NCBI GenBank assembly: GCA_036023115.1
Contig: JAYKKT010000090.1
Location: 35,731,001 to 35,795,000 of the forward strand
Length of the DNA: 64,000 nucleotides
Source: Brasenia schreberi
Taxonomy: Eukaryota > Streptophyta > Magnoliopsida > Nymphaeales > Cabombaceae
Direction: 5' to 3'
Shown: one piece after another, positions 39,301-49,989 of the stretch
Position numbering within the stretch: position 1 is the stretch's first letter
Layout: every line of letters begins with the position of its first letter
Translations under genes and position numbers: made by a program
The notes under the pieces: model-generated
The model's database searches: none
Seen by the model: the letters and a program-made list of their open reading frames with translations, nothing else
What the model was told of the DNA's origin: nothing

Positions 39301-42300
39301 GTTCGCACTCCAAGAGGTTTTATGGAGAGAAATGCATTTCAAGAATTTGATGAGTTTGATATTGTTGATCCGGATACAGTATTGGGAGGTAATGTTGCCT
39401 TATGGTTGCTCTCTCCTTTTGTTTCTTCAGCGCAGTTTGCATGCTTTTAGATGTTTTGGCATGACTGGAAATGATTCTTTTTGGAGATAATGTTGATGTG
39501 GGTCTTTTCTTTTAATGTTAGAAAACAGAAATGTTCACTCTAATACCTCTGAAATTCTACAGTATCATCTCTGACAAGTGACAATCATTATCCTTCACAG
39601 GCACAGTTGGAGGACAGCGACAGGATGTGGATAAGTGCCTTGCTTCTGGCTGTAATGTTCCAAGATGAGAATGTCTGTCTTTCTCATGCTACCATGCGGA
39701 TAATACCTTCACTTGCGTTACTGCTTAAATCTGATGAAGTTATCGACAGATACTTTGCTGCTCAGGCTATTGCAGGCCTAGTTTCTAACGGAAGTAAAGG
39801 GATACACCTCACAATTGCCAATTCTGGTGCCGTTGGAGGACTCATAACACTTATTGGTACCGTTGAATCAGATATGTCGAACCTTGTTACTCTATGTGAA
39901 CAATTTTCTCTGGTACGCCATCCTGACCAAGCTGTTCTTGAATGCCTCTTTAAGATGGAAGATGTAAGAGTTGGAGCAACTGCACGTAAATCCATACCTC
40001 TGCTAGTGGAGCTTCTGAGACCAATGCCGGATCGACCTGGTGCTCCTCCAATTGCAGTGCACCTTCTTGCACTGTTAGCAGAGGGAAGTGATGCAAACAA
40101 ATTGGCCATGGCAGAAGCTGGGGCACTGGAAGCGTTAACCAAATACCTGTCTTTGAGTCCTCAGGATTCTACAGAGACCACAATATCTGAACTTTTTAGG
40201 ATTTTATTTGGCAACCCTGACTTGCTTCATCATGAAGCGTCACAAAGTTCTTTGAACCAACTCATTGCTGTTCTAAGGTTGGGATCTAGAACTTCTAGGT
40301 ACAGTGCGGCTAGGGCTCTTCAAAATTTGTTTGATGCTGAGAACATCAGAGATATGGAAACTGCTAAGCAATCCATCCAGCCACTAGTTGACATGCTTGA
40401 TACTGGATCTCAGAGAGAACAACATGTTGCTGTTACAGCTTTAGTCAAGTTGTGTGCAGGAAATACTTCCAAAGCTCTTGCTGTCATGGAAGTTGGAGGC
40501 AGCCCACTTGAGAGCTTACACAAGATATTGTCAAATCCTTGTTCTATTGACTTAAAGAAAAATGCTGCAGATCTTTGCTTTCTCTTATTTGGAAATGCCA
40601 AGGTTCTATTATTACCAACTGCAACAGAATGTTTGGCTCCTCTCATTGAACTTATGGGTTCAAATGTAGGCGAAGTTGTTCAATCAAGTGTTCGTGCTAT
40701 TGAGCGCCTGTTGGAAGATGAACACCATGCAGAGCTTGCAGCTTCATTTGAGGTGGTGGATCTTCTTGTTGGATTGGTTACTGGATCCAATTATCAACTT
40801 ATAGAGGCATCAATTGGTGCCCTCATAAAGTTGGGAAAAGATCGTCCTCATTGTAAGCTTGACATGGTTAAAGCAGGAGTTGTTGAAAGTTCCCTGGAGT
40901 TGCTTTCTGTCGCACCAATTTCTCTTTGCTCTTCCATTGCAGAATTGCTTCGTATTTTAACCAATAACAGTGGAATCGCAAGAAGCTCAGCTGCTGCGGC
41001 GATGGTGGAACCTCTTTTCTTGCTTTTGCTTCGTCCTGGTTTTAGCATGTGGGGACAACATAGTGCCTTGCAGTCACTTGTAAATATCTTAGAGAAACCC
41101 CAAAGCCTTGCGACACTGAAGCTCACACCCAGCGAGGTCATGGGACCTATGATATCATTTCTTGAATCTCCATCCCAAGCTATTCAACAGCTTGGGACTG
41201 AACTTCTTTCACATCTTCTGGCTCAGGAGCATTTCCAGCAAGATATTACTACTCAGAATGCAGTTGTTCCTCTTGTGCAGCTGGCCGGAATTGGAATTTT
41301 AAATTTACAGCAAACTGCTGTAAAAGCACTTGAAAGCATTTCTATGAGTTGGCCTAATGCTGTTGCAGAGGCCGGGGGAATTTTTGAGCTTTCTAAAGTT
41401 ATAATTCAGGAGGATCCTCAACCACCTCATGCACTATGGGAGTCAGCGGCATTGGTTCTCTCAAACGTCCTGCAGTCCAATTCTCAGTACTATCTCAAAG
41501 TTTCTTTGGTAGTCTTGGTTCGTCTGTTGCACTCTTCACTGGAGGAAACCATTACTGTTGCTCTTAATGCATTGATAGTTCAAGAAAGAAATGATGCATC
41601 TAGTGCAGTACTTTTGGCAGAGGCTGGTGCAATAGATGCACTTTTAGAACTTCTAAGATCTCATCAGTGTGAAGAAGCTGTGGGAAGATTATTAGAAGCT
41701 ATATTTAACAATGCAAGGGTGAGAGAAATGAAAGTCTCGAAGTATGCAATTGCTCCTCTGTCTCAATATCTTTTAGATCCACAGACAAGATCTCAGCCGG
41801 CAAGGCTATTGGCTGCTCTTGCGCTTGGTGATTTATTCCAGAACGAGACTCTTGCTAGAGCAAGTGCTGCTGTATCTGCCTGCCGTGCTCTCATAAGCTT
41901 GCTAGAAGATCAGCCTACAGAAGAAATGAAAATGGTAGCAATATGTGCATTACAGAATCTTGTAATGAACAGCCGGACAAATAGGCGAGCTGTGGCAGAA
42001 GCAGGAGGCATATTAGTAATACAGGAGCTGCTTCTCTCTCCAAACTCAGATGTTGTTGGACAAGCTGCAATGCTCATTAGATTCCTATTCTCTAATCACA
42101 CTCTCCAAGAATATGTATCTAATGAGCTAATAAGATCTTTGACAGGTAAGCCCTCCTGTAGTGAAATTTTTCTGTGATTTTGTTTGATTGACTCACTAAA
42201 CTGCTGATGTACTTATGCTTTCCTTGCTACATTATTATTATCATGATATCCCTGTTGGAAATTACAGAAAAAAGGTTATATGTATGATAATCTATTATGA

Positions 42301-44888
42301 GCTTCCATACTTATCGATTTGTGTCATGGTTTTCATGCAGAAACTGGAAGGTTATGTTTTATTACCCTCTGTATAAACCTGAAGCGTTTTCTGGTAAATT
42401 TAAGTGCAGTTTGCTATTCTTGCACATATTCATGGCTTAATCTATAATATCTGACACAAGGATAGTAAATGTTAGGAAGAGTACCAACCGAGGTACCAGT
42501 AACCTCTTGTTTGAGACTGAGACTTCACACTATTTGTCCACGTTGGGCTGAGTCTATCATGAAATCACGTTCCATCTTGGTAATGGACCTGCTGCGGCTG
42601 GCACTATCCTAAAGCTCAGTAGCACTAGATGCGACATGAATTCATTTGGTTCTTCCATATTCTAGATGGCCCGGTATGTTTGCAGCTTCCAGCTGGTCAC
42701 TTCCAGTTCCAGCTATGCATTCCCACATGGCTAACGTAAATGCTAAATAGCAACTTTTCTCAGACCAAGTTAATAACCCATAGTATACCACTCAGTGTGG
42801 ATATTTATCAAATAAAAGTGTGTGCCAAATCCCTAGCTTCTTTTTGTATACCAAAATATAATGGAAATTCAAACAAAAAAAGAAAACTAATAGTCTCCCG
42901 TTGGTCATGATTTTTCAATTGCAGCTGGGCACTTCCAGCTATGCATTCACACATGGCTAACATAAATGCTAAATAGCAACTTTTCCCTGACCAAGTTAAT
43001 AACCCATAATATACCACTCAGTGTGGATGTTTATAAAATAAAATCCCTAGCTTTTATATATACAAAAATGCAAGGGTTGTTCAAACAAAACAAATAACTA
43101 ATAGTCTCCCATTGGTCATGATTTTTAAGTTGCATTGCTAGCTGATTAGTGGATAATGCTAGATTTGCCAAATACACTTCTGTGCTCCATCAATATAGAT
43201 TCTAATGCAGTTGGGTTCACAGAAATATATCATAGATTCCTTGTCTGAAGTATCAATTTATTTTACCATTACTTATCATTTAAGCAATAAATCGTTACAT
43301 GCAGATCTATCAAACATTTCCTGCATCCTCTACAGAATCTATGTATAGAATCAATACTTCCGCAGGATCTTGTCTTGTAGGACATTTTAATTACATTCAC
43401 CTTTCTTTTCTTGAAGTTAACATTAACTGCATCTGTCAAAGTCATTCACATTTATGTAGTGCAGTAATATCTGTCATGAGCCGACCCCGTCTAGTATGGG
43501 AAAAGGCTTAGTTGTTGTAGTAATATCTGTCATGCTTTGTTTTTCAAGGTGAAGCTATTACTTCTTTGGATGTGATGCATTTACCTGTCTCGCGTGGAAC
43601 ATGTCCTACTATCATTTCTATAGAGTTCATGTATAGCTTAAACAAGTTTTCTTGGACTGTTAGACAATTTACTCGCATCTTTTTTTTCTTTAAGTTTGCA
43701 AAGTAATGCATTCAAGCTGCATCTTTTGCCACCATTCTTCACATCTTCATCTTTTGAAGGAGTAACCACAGTTATATTTGTCATTCTTTTTCTTTATGAT
43801 GCTGATTCTTTTCTTGCTGTTTCTTGCAGCTGCCTTGGAAAAAGAATTGTGGTCAACAGCAACTATCAATGTGGAAATCCTGAGAACCATAAATGTGATA
43901 TTTACCAACTTCTCCAAGCTGCACATTTCCGAAGCAGCTACACTTTGTATCCCGCATTTGATAGGTGCCCTTAAAGCCGGATCTGAAGCTGCCCAGGAGT
44001 CCGTCTTGGACACACTGTGCTTGCTGAAGCAATCATGGTCAACTATGCCCATTGACATAGCCAAAGCCCAGGCGATGATTGCATCTGAAGCAATTCCCAT
44101 ACTACAATTGCTTATGCGAACATGTCCGCCCAGCTTCCATGATAGAGCAGAGAGCTTGCTGCATTGCTTACCTGGTTGTTTAACTGTCACCATAAAACGC
44201 GGAAATAACTTGAAGCTGTCTATGGGTAGCACAAATGCTTTTTGTCGTTTGACAATTGGAAATGGTCCTCCACGCCAGACGAAGGTAATGTATGCTGATG
44301 CCTAAACCAAACCTCCATTTTGGTCCGTGACAAACACTGTTCTGCTTCACTTGTGCCTCCATATGTTGGCTGCGAATCGATATCATGCTGCAGTTCTGTA
44401 GTTCATGTGTTGCTATACTCTTATGTATTTGTGTATCATTTGTTCTTATCGAGTCCAATGATGCTGCTCTGGATGCTAAGGTTTATTTTCTCTTAGGTGG
44501 TAAATCATAGTACCTGCCCTGAATGGAAGGAAGGATTCACGTGGGCATTTGATGTGCCGCCAAAAGGCCAAAAACTCCATATTCTTTGTAAAAGCAAGAG
44601 CACGTTTGGGAAGGTATGCTGGCTTTTTTGTTTTCTTCGCTGAAGGACGCACTTCTTTGTGTAACATGTTTTTCTTGTCTGCTCCAAAACCTGAGTTATC
44701 TCGTTGTCAACGTGACTATCCTGCAGACAACCCTTGGAAGGGTTACTATCCAGATAGACAAGGTTGTGACAGAGGGACTTTACAGCGGGTTTTTTAGCCT
44801 AAACCATGACGGGAATCGTGATGGATCGTCAAGAACACTTGAAATTGAGATTCTTTGGTCTAACCGGACGTTCAACGAGGGTTTATAA
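36377..44888 (+). CDS. CSI1: Cellulose synthase-interactive protein (ARM repeats + C2), disrupted
   Basis: Six exons are readable. Exon 1 is 36377-36438 ([12 protein letters not shown]), exon 2 36773-39435 and exon 3 39601-42145. Exon 4 is 43830-44284, exon 5 44497-44613 and exon 6 44727-44888. Most of the protein is armadillo repeats; the last ~120 residues form a C2 domain (from [16 protein letters not shown] through [20 protein letters not shown] to [16 protein letters not shown]). The family links cellulose synthase complexes at the plasma membrane to cortical microtubules. Two lesions break this copy. After QAMPLFIAV the text jumps to CGDKDGYWK, losing about 100 family residues and shifting frame, so TGA at 36987 ends the first frame. 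Near 39420 about 30 residues are missing between VALWLLS and SSAQ, and the donor after CAG reads TTTGC instead of GT. Exons 3-6 join cleanly. It is either a young pseudogene or an assembly collapse. CSI1 versus CSI3 is not resolved. Confidence 0.85.
42682..43135. repeat. Tandem duplication (~0.2 kb) in CSI intron 3
   Basis: Two adjacent units (about 42690-42919 and 42921-43131) share ttccagctatgcattc, the stretch acatggctaac to aaatagcaactttt, the stretch accaagttaataaccca to accactcagtgtgg, and ctaatagtctccc. They differ by scattered substitutions and small indels, so the duplication is not recent. Confidence 0.9.
43463..43534 (+). mobile_element. 40-bp LINE tail with 16-bp target-site duplication in CSI intron 3
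   Basis: agtaatatctgtcatg occurs at 43463-43478 and again, identically, at 43519-43534. Between them are exactly 40 bases (agccgaccccgtctagtatg followed by ggaaaaggcttagttgttgt), the last bases of the RTE-type LINE found elsewhere in the window. This is a complete insertion event in which reverse transcription stopped after about 40 bases. Both duplicates and insert look fresh (no mismatch). Confidence 0.95.
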
Positions 44889-45639
44889 ACTTTTTATCTG
44901 TGATTTTCTCTGGAGGTCCAGTTTTGCAGTTGTAGCAGATGCTCTTTGGTGCACTGTAAGTAATGTACATGTTTGGAGCTGGTATTTGAGTGAGGTTCTC
45001 CTGGCCAGGAATTTGTTGTGTTTGTTTGGCCAGTAGGTAATCGATCTCTTGAAAACTGAAGGGATGTGGGAAATCTTTTCGCTAGGATTTGTTGTTGGCA
45101 TGTAAAGTAGCAGCCAGGAGAGGGTAATTGCTGTTGGCTTGTCACATTTTTTTTTCATGTGGCTGGGTTCTTGATGGATCCGAGGCAATAGTTGAGTATC
45201 TAGATTGATGTACAAAATACGATACATGCACCTCTGAGAAGGGATATTTGATTATTTCTCTTTTGTGTGCGTGACTTCATTATTAATTAACACGATTATT
45301 TGAGAGTTGTACAGTGTCTATGTGCCTCTGGATTCCTTCATTCATTGGTTTCGTCACATCCCGTGGGTTCCCCGCTGCGCAAGTTTGATACTGAACTGAC
45401 TTGACCAGGAATGCTTTTTGGATTCGATTGGCCGAACGGGGGTTCCTCAAGCTCTCCCCCATTACTTGTATCAAAAGCCAAGAAATTGTGATTTCCCTAT
45501 TGGGTCAGGTCATTTCAGGCCAAACCGATCATTTATCATAAAGAGAATGAGTTCCAGAAGATGATAGGAGTTCTTGCAGAATGGAACAGACGCAAGATAG
45601 AACTTCGAAAGAACAAGGGTTGTTTCAGATAAGCCACTG

Positions 45640-45880
45640 CATATTGTTTCCAGGAAATTGAAGTGAAGGAAATACGAATGCCTTATCGACTACAGTACAA
45701 ACAAGACGGAATGAAATGGGGAATGGTGAACCATGTTAAAGTCTGAAAATGGGAGTTTCATATTGTTTCCAGGAAATTGAAGTGAAGGAAATACGAATGC
45801 CTTATCGACTACAGAAGTACAAACAAGACGGAATGAAATGGGGAATGGTGAACCATGTTAAGTCTGAGAATGGGAGTTTC
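45640..45880. repeat. Tandem duplication, 119-bp unit
   Basis: Units 45640-45758 and 45759-45880 both start catattgtttccaggaaatt and end gggagtttc. They differ by a 3-base insertion (cagtac vs cagaagtac) and a few single bases, so the duplication is quite recent. No coding sense was found. Confidence 0.95.
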
Positions 45881-45899
45881 TAAGGATCCTAATCGAGAT

Positions 45900-46068
45900 T
45901 TGACGCCATTGATGAAGCTTTAACTTCTTCTTAGACAATTTCATCATGAATCTACTTGCTTTGGTGTGATTGATCTCAATTGCTGTCTGCAATGTGTTAT
46001 TGGAACTACGATAGGCTTGACGCCATTGATGAAGCTTTAACTTAGACAATTTGATCATGAATTATATT
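45900..46068. repeat. Second local duplication, ~50-bp unit
   Basis: ttgacgccattgatgaagc through ttagacaattt and atcatgaat occurs at 45900-45955 and at 46017-46068, 117 bases apart. The first copy has an extra cttctt. The 117-base spacing is close to the 119-base unit just upstream, suggesting one duplication-prone site. Confidence 0.85.
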
Positions 46069-47191
46069 TTCCTTTGCTTGGTTACGAGGCACGTGCTACC
46101 CGTATGCGGTTATAGAAAGAACTTCTAACCCAAGAGCTAAAACAGAACTTGGAAGATGGCTGCGTTTGTACTGCGGACTTTATCTACAGAGGCCACTGCC
46201 CTTGCTTCCATGGAAAAGTATCCTCAACAGCAGCGATATCAAGCAATTGATAGACCTTAATTCAGTTGAGATTGAGAAATGCCATTTTCTTCAAGCCATA
46301 TCTATGAAAAACCCACAGGGACTCCATTGGGTGATCAATGCCACTATCTTCAGCCGCATCACCATGTTCGCAGCTTAAGCATCCAGAGCAGTAGTTCAAT
46401 GGCAGGGTACTCTGATGCCTTTGCTGCAGGTGGGAATTCAACTTGCAGAGGGTACATGGCTTCCGCCTCCAATTGTAACAAAAACAAAACCTAGAGTATC
46501 ATATCTAAATTTCTTTTCATCAGTTACGAGTTGGGACATGTAACAAGTAAGGATATCACGATGAGATGAAACTTTTTTTATAAGATTTTTAATGGAAGTA
46601 CCGATTATTTGTATTGGATTGCGTGAGCCAACCAATTCGAGAAGGCAGACAAATCATAGTACCGCTGCCGTCTTAAAAGGAATGAAGTGAAGAGAGGCTT
46701 GAACTTGAAAATTCTGGCAAGTTTGTAAGGGACAAAAGATATTCGTATTGAGAGTTTGAAGATGTTGGGGGGAGATAGGTATAAATGTCATATTTGTGAA
46801 TAAGGAGATGCCAAAGGAATGAAATGAAGTGTACTGATATACCTTAAAAGGACAAACGAGGCGGTCAACATTGTTCTAGTTATAGGGTATGAAGTTGATG
46901 AGTTAATATAATATGAAACTATATTTATAGAGTAATTAAAAGAAGGTCGAAATAAATATTGAATAAAGTAGAAAACCAAATGTGGATTTATAATTGGTTG
47001 ACAAAGTATTTGGTATCGCTTTTGGTTGATCGAAGCTTGGATGTCAACAAACAGCTATTCACAGGCAAGGTGATGCAAACCGAAGGCAGCCCCAGGAACA
47101 GGACAGACAATGGGCCACTAGCCCTTTTAAATTTAGGAGTGTCGTAAGATAGACAACCTCCTCCTTCAATCTCTCTCTCTCTCTCATAGAG

Positions 47192-47580
47192 ATGCCAGAC
47201 ATGGAAGGAAAGAAAACTTTAGGAGCTCACGTTTTCATGCTGCCATGGCTAGCACTTGGCCACATGACTCCCTTCATGGAGTTAGCCAAGCGACTGTGTG
47301 ACACAGGCTTTAGAGTCCACCTCTGCTCAACCCCAACCGTTCTGAACTCCCTCAAAAGCAGGCTGCAGCAGAAAGCCTACCGTGAGATCCAGACCGTCGA
47401 AATCCGTCTCCCATCGATTCGTGGGCTTCCATCGCACTACAAATCCACCTCCTCTCTACCTCCCATCTCATGCCACTCCTAAAGGAGGCCTTCCATCCGT
47501 GCAAGCCGGAACTCACCATCATCCTTCAGACTGTGAAACCAGACTTTGTCATCCGCCTTGGCCTACAGTGCTGCGTGTTA
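47192..47580 (+). pseudogene. Truncated UDP-glycosyltransferase (UGT group A-like) N-terminus
   Basis: ATG at 47192 opens MPDMEGKKTLGAHVFMLPWL, then HMTPFMELAKRLCD, FRVHLCSTPTVLNS and QQKAYREIQTVE. This is a close paralogue of the intact UGT at 53-54.5 kb. A frameshift near 47457 ends the frame; homology resumes in another frame (MPLLKEAF, KPELTIILQTVKPDF). It stops near 47560-47580, about one quarter into the gene. The UDP-sugar-binding half is gone. Orientation is opposite to the other copies. A LINE and low-similarity DNA follow. It is a dead duplicate. Confidence 0.9.
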
Positions 47581-47893
47581 CTCCTATTTCACGTCTCATA
47601 ACGGCGGCAACCCGATCCGGTAACGACTTGATTGGCCATCCAGTCCATTACCGGAGATAAGGGGTTATAGGTAAGAGCCAGAATGTAACCGCTGGACGGT
47701 TACCAGATTTTACGGTAACCATCCGGATTCATATGCTCAGAAGAGGGAAACCGAGCGTGAAAAGTCAGGAGACAATGAGCAAGCATTGCTCTAAATAGAA
47801 CAGTGCATATTATAAAAGATATACAGAAAAGAGAGGAAATACAAAAAGAAAAAAGGTCTCCCTGAAAAAACTGTTATGAGGAAACCTCAAAAC

Positions 47894-48932
47894 TGAGAAA
47901 CCACCATTTCCAATAACAACAACAACAACTAAGCCTTTTCCCATACTAGACGGGGTCGGCTACATGGATTCTTTGTTTCCACAGATCCCTATCATGTGCC
48001 ATGTTAGCAATTAACTCCCAATAAGCTAGATCATTCTTTATTCTTTCTTTCCAACACTTTTGTGGTCGTCCTCTACCTCTTTTAATACTTTCCAAATTTA
48101 GTTTTTCTAACCTTCTTAAAGGTTCTTCTTTTGATCTTCTTTCTATATGTCCAAACCATCTTAAACGATGTTCTCTCATTTTATCCTCTATTGGTGCCAC
48201 TCCTAATTTGTTTCTAATAACCTCATTATGTATACGGTCTTTTCTTGTATGACCACTCATCCATCTCAACATCTTCATTTCTGTCACAGATATCTTTTTT
48301 ACATGTTGATGATTAACTGCCCAACACTCAGAACCATAAAACATGGCAGGCCTAATTGCTGCTCTATAATATTTACCTTTTAACTTTAATGGTATTTTCT
48401 TATCACAAAGAATACCTGATGCTCCTCTCCATTTTAACCAACCAGCATTAATTTTATGTGTAACATCTCCATCAATTCTTCCATCACTCTGAAAAATTGA
48501 CACTAGGTATTTAAAACTTTCCTTTTGGGGAATGCAATGTATGCCAATTTTAATTTTCATGTCATCTGAAGTAACCAAATGATCAAACTTACATTCCATA
48601 TATTTTGTCTTTGTTCTACTAAGTCGGAGGCCTTTGCTTTCTAATGTTTCTCTCCATAGTTCCAATTTTCTATTAACTTTTTCCTTAGACTCCTCCACTA
48701 ATATAATGTCACCTGCAAATAACATACACCAAGGTACTTCATCTTGAATATGTTTTGTTAACTCATCCATCACCATTATAAATAAGTATGGACTTAAAGT
48801 TGATCCTTGATGTAACCCAATATTAACTTCAAAGAAGTTTGTCGTTCCTTCATGAGTCCTCACACATGTTTTTGCACCATCATACATGTCTCTTATAAGG
48901 TTAATATATGTCAATGAGAAACCACCATTTCC
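47894..48932 (-). mobile_element. RTE-type LINE, 5' truncated, with 18-bp target-site duplication
   Basis: tgagaaaccaccatttcc lies at 47894-47911 and again at 48915-48932. Between them (47912-48914) is a minus-strand LINE ending in a (TTG)n tail. It carries a long open frame (within 48998-47946, 350 codons) for the C-terminal half of a non-LTR reverse transcriptase. Readable parts are GLHQGSTLSPYLF, the catalytic loop [29 protein letters not shown] and LRRLEKLNLESIKRGRGRP. The catalytic pair should read (F/Y)ADD; here Ala-Gly-Asp replaces it. The endonuclease and finger regions are absent. The open frame and clean duplication make this the youngest larger LINE copy here, but it cannot move by itself. 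Confidence 0.95.
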
Positions 48933-48998
48933 GCTTCTGAAAAAAGTCTGAAGCCATTTGACACAGAGAAGGAGACACAAAGCTTTCCGGCAACCCAA

Positions 48999-49989
48999 AG
49001 CAACAACACCTCAAAGCCTCAGACATCCAGTCCGTCGTTGGTATCAAGGCCTAACAAACCCTTCACAAAAAAAGGAGAAGAAGGGAAGGTAAGCACTTGT
49101 TCTCGAAAAAAAAATGAGAACAACGAGAAAAAAGGGAAAGAGACAAGAAAGAGAAAATGAAGGAAAACAAAGTCGAAACATGCGACGACAAGGCAAAGCC
49201 GAAACAGGCGACGGCAAGACAAAACCGAAACAGCCAACGACAAGGCAAAGCCGAAATAGACGACAACAAAGCAAAGCCGAAACAGCCAACGGCAAGACAA
49301 AGCCGAAATAGGCCAGAAAGGCAGAAGATACACGACGAAACTGTTGGTTGCCGGGCACCGGCCCCTCTCCCTCTCTCTGTTTCCCTCTCTCTCTCAAACT
49401 GTCTCTTTCTCTCTATCCTTTTAATTCAAACCAGAAAACCACCAGGCGGTTTCAAAAAACCACTGGCCGAAACCGACGGTTTTTCAAAATCACCCACAGT
49501 TTTAGAAAATCGCCTCGGGGTCCGTTCTACCCCTACCGATTTTCAGTATTTATGGTTTTGCCATTAGGCAAAATTACAAAACTGTTCATATATTTTCGGG
49601 TAAAAAGATAATTTTGCTCTTACTACGCAAAAAGTCATATTTGCCCTTTGACAGTTTATAAAAATTATGAAATATCGGGCTATCATTTTACCCTTGCGCC
49701 CTTCTCGATTGAGATAATTTTAGTTTTGCCATTCAGTCAAAAGACATGATTGCCCTTGTACTTTTGAAAGAATTATAGATTCGGCCTGAAGGTTAAAATT
49801 ACAGTTTTAACTCTGATCAGTCATGAATTTTATAAAAAGACTAAAGAGTAATTTTATAAGTCTGTCCTTAAGCTTTTTCAAAAATTTCAAAAGTGGACAG
49901 ATAGTTAAAATTATGGTTTTACCCTTGGTATTATTAAAAAAAAAATTAAAGTCAGAAATTCTTTGGAAAAATTTATGAGTTTATCCCAA
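48999..49989. other. Intergenic, purine-rich
   Basis: Between 49090 and 49420 the plus strand is dominated by repeats of a gccgaaac, gacaacgaca, gacaaggcaaag type (about 24-30 base period, imperfect), then (CT)n runs. Overlapping open frames there are low complexity and not taken as genes. Confidence 0.45.

Larger units (their letters stand above)
44889..47191. other. CSI 3' flank and intergenic DNA before UGT fragment
   Basis: The CSI 3' UTR probably extends to about 45.2 kb. Two local duplications (45640-45880 and 45900-46068) are listed separately. Between 46210 and 46495 two plus-strand frames read like coding text (MEKYPQQQRYQAIDRP; then after a break KPTGTPLGDQCHYLQPHHH, SSSSMAGYSDAFAAGGNS). 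The composition suggests a decayed piece of a regulatory protein gene, but I cannot name the family. Confidence 0.45.

Noticed and set aside
39389..39610. Alternative CSI intron GTAATG (39390) to CACAG (39600)
   Set aside because: It gives VLGGTV at the junction but then leaves the CSI frame ([10 protein letters not shown]), while VALWLLS, a family hallmark, lies within that supposed intron.
49044..49567. Overlapping 100-136 residue frames on both strands
   Set aside because: Low-complexity purine/pyrimidine repeat DNA; no start context, no family resemblance, mutually exclusive frames of similar length.
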